From Bifidobacterium boum (GTDB lineage Bacteria > Actinomycetota > Actinomycetes > Actinomycetales > Bifidobacteriaceae), in the NCBI RefSeq assembly GCF_000741535.1, contig NZ_JGYQ01000006.1:1-64000 (forward strand): a stretch of DNA of 64,000 nucleotides, in the 5' to 3' direction. Positions 63,379 through 64,000 of the stretch are shown one piece after another. The number at the start of each line of letters is the position of its first letter. Position 1 is the stretch's first letter. The notes beneath the pieces are model-generated. The model did not search any database, was not told the DNA's origin, and saw nothing but the letters and a program-made list of their open reading frames with translations. A program made the translations under genes and the position numbers.

Positions 63379-63483
63379 TTGCAACACCCATATCATAGCG
63401 CATGCCAAATATTGCAAGACTATCCGGCATCGTTATGAAACAGTTCCATTGCAACAATCAACGCATACTGCAAATTGTTGCAT
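63379..63483. promoter_or_regulatory. Cluster of TTGCAA motifs between divergent genes
   Basis: TTGCAA occurs at 63379, 63412 and 63449, with near copies CTGCAA (63469) and TTGCAT (63478). Five sites in 105 bp of shared promoter region suggest an operator array. Confidence 0.5.
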
Positions 63484-63543
63484 ATCGCGCTAAACTGACA
63501 GCGCAACCAGCAGGAGGCTGCACGCCAACAGGAGGGGATCGTT

Positions 63544-64000
63544 ATGCGTAGACATCAGCCGCTGTTCCCAGGGCGGCGCTTCTCCTTCTTGCGACTAGGT
63601 ATCGCCATCGTCGCGGCAACGCTGATCATCACCGGGGTGTGGACGTGGCTCGCCTACACGAAAACCGCTTCACGACGACTTCCCGCACCATGGTTCGGAG
63701 GCTATGTCGATGTGACTGCCGTCCCCAGCTACACGTTTGAATCCGACGTCGGAGACGCGTACGACAATGTCATCCTCGGTTTTATCACGGCTTCGCACGG
63801 CTGCAATCCCAGCTGGGGCGGCTATTACACGCTTGATGAGGCTTCACGCGAGTTGAATCTTGACAGTCGTATCGCGCAAACGTTCCGCACGAATCGTACT
63901 GTGACCATCAGTTTCGGCGGACGTGACGGCACCGAGCTCGCCAGTCAATGCGCCACGGCCGGCGCTCTGCGCAAAGCGTATCAAACGGTCATCTCGCGAT
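63544..64000 (+). CDS. GH18-like secreted/membrane-anchored glycosidase (5' part)
   Basis: The first 152 codons are present; the gene runs off the window. An N-terminal membrane anchor (LGIAIVAATLIITGVWTWLAY) is followed by the opening of a chitinase-like TIM barrel: GYVDVTAVPSYTFES, VILGFITASHGCNPSWGG and VTISFGGRDGTELASQC. The catalytic DxxDxDxE motif would lie beyond the edge, so activity cannot be judged. The ribosome site is AGGAGGGG at 7 nt. Its head-to-head position with a polymer synthase gene suggests it trims or releases the polymer. Confidence 0.8.
   Translation, partial: MRRHQPLFPGRRFSFLRLGIAIVAATLIITGVWTWLAYTKTASRRLPAPWFGGYVDVTAVPSYTFESDVGDAYDNVILGFITASHGCNPSWGGYYTLDEASRELNLDSRIAQTFRTNRTVTISFGGRDGTELASQCATAGALRKAYQTVISR

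Overview
The window is high-GC actinobacterial DNA, almost certainly from a Bifidobacterium chromosome. This is judged from the gene set (sortase-built pili, PepC, GluQRS, actinobacterial-type LeuA, Kup), strong AGGAGG-type ribosome sites, and the pmt / rsmI / metG / tatD neighbourhood shared with other Actinobacteria. No insertion sequence, integrase or CRISPR array was seen. There are two tRNA genes (Lys-CUU, Ser-GGA), two parS-like sites and a tandem pair of DnaA boxes.

Layout. 0.1-1.1 kb: ADP-ribosylglycohydrolase. 1.2-4.8 kb (minus): P1B-type metal ATPase with a CPG instead of a CPC motif, copper-chaperone-like protein, small helical protein and Crp/Fnr regulator, with an FNR-type palindrome in front of the operon. 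5.3-8.3 kb: unknown protein and a UvrD-like helicase with a C-terminal zinc finger. 8.3-14.7 kb (minus): pilus cluster (VWA tip adhesin, backbone pilin, HTH protein, class C sortase, rhomboid). 15-17.3 kb: acylphosphatase, YggS, GluQRS, preceded by a C10 tract. 17.7-27 kb: tRNA-Lys, aquaglyceroporin, UDP-galactopyranose mutase, inositol-3-phosphate synthase, PBP1-type transglycosylase/transpeptidase, LeuA. 27-30 kb: two small ORFs, Hsp20, CDF efflux protein.

30.2-37.8 kb: a complete type I Wadjet anti-plasmid system (jetABCD) whose last gene overlaps a Bcp-type peroxiredoxin. 37.8-43.7 kb: DUF5701 protein, tRNA-Ser, polytopic membrane protein, and an FtsX-like permease paired with an ABC protein that has lost its P-loop lysine. 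43.7-51.1 kb: HD hydrolase, class II glutamine amidotransferase, Kup, TatD hydrolase, PepC. 51.4-54.8 kb: HxlR regulator with a divergent NAD(P)-binding protein, then a zinc macrodomain/SirTM pair (ADP-ribosylation). 55-60.9 kb: metG, AbiEi-like protein, variant-LRR protein, rsmI, protein O-mannosyltransferase. 61-64 kb: a processive GT2 synthase divergent from a GH18-like protein cut by the window edge.

The least explained signal is a degenerate tandem repeat of about 135 bp with an internal 83/52 sub-spacing, found in two separate intergenic regions (about 38.53-38.91 kb and 48.17-48.54 kb). Other unexplained structures are a 107-bp inverted repeat at 60.9 kb, a recurring hairpin family downstream of several genes, and nested palindromes in front of the HxlR gene pair. 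Start codons were chosen from ribosome sites; all functional assignments rest on motif recognition, with no database search.
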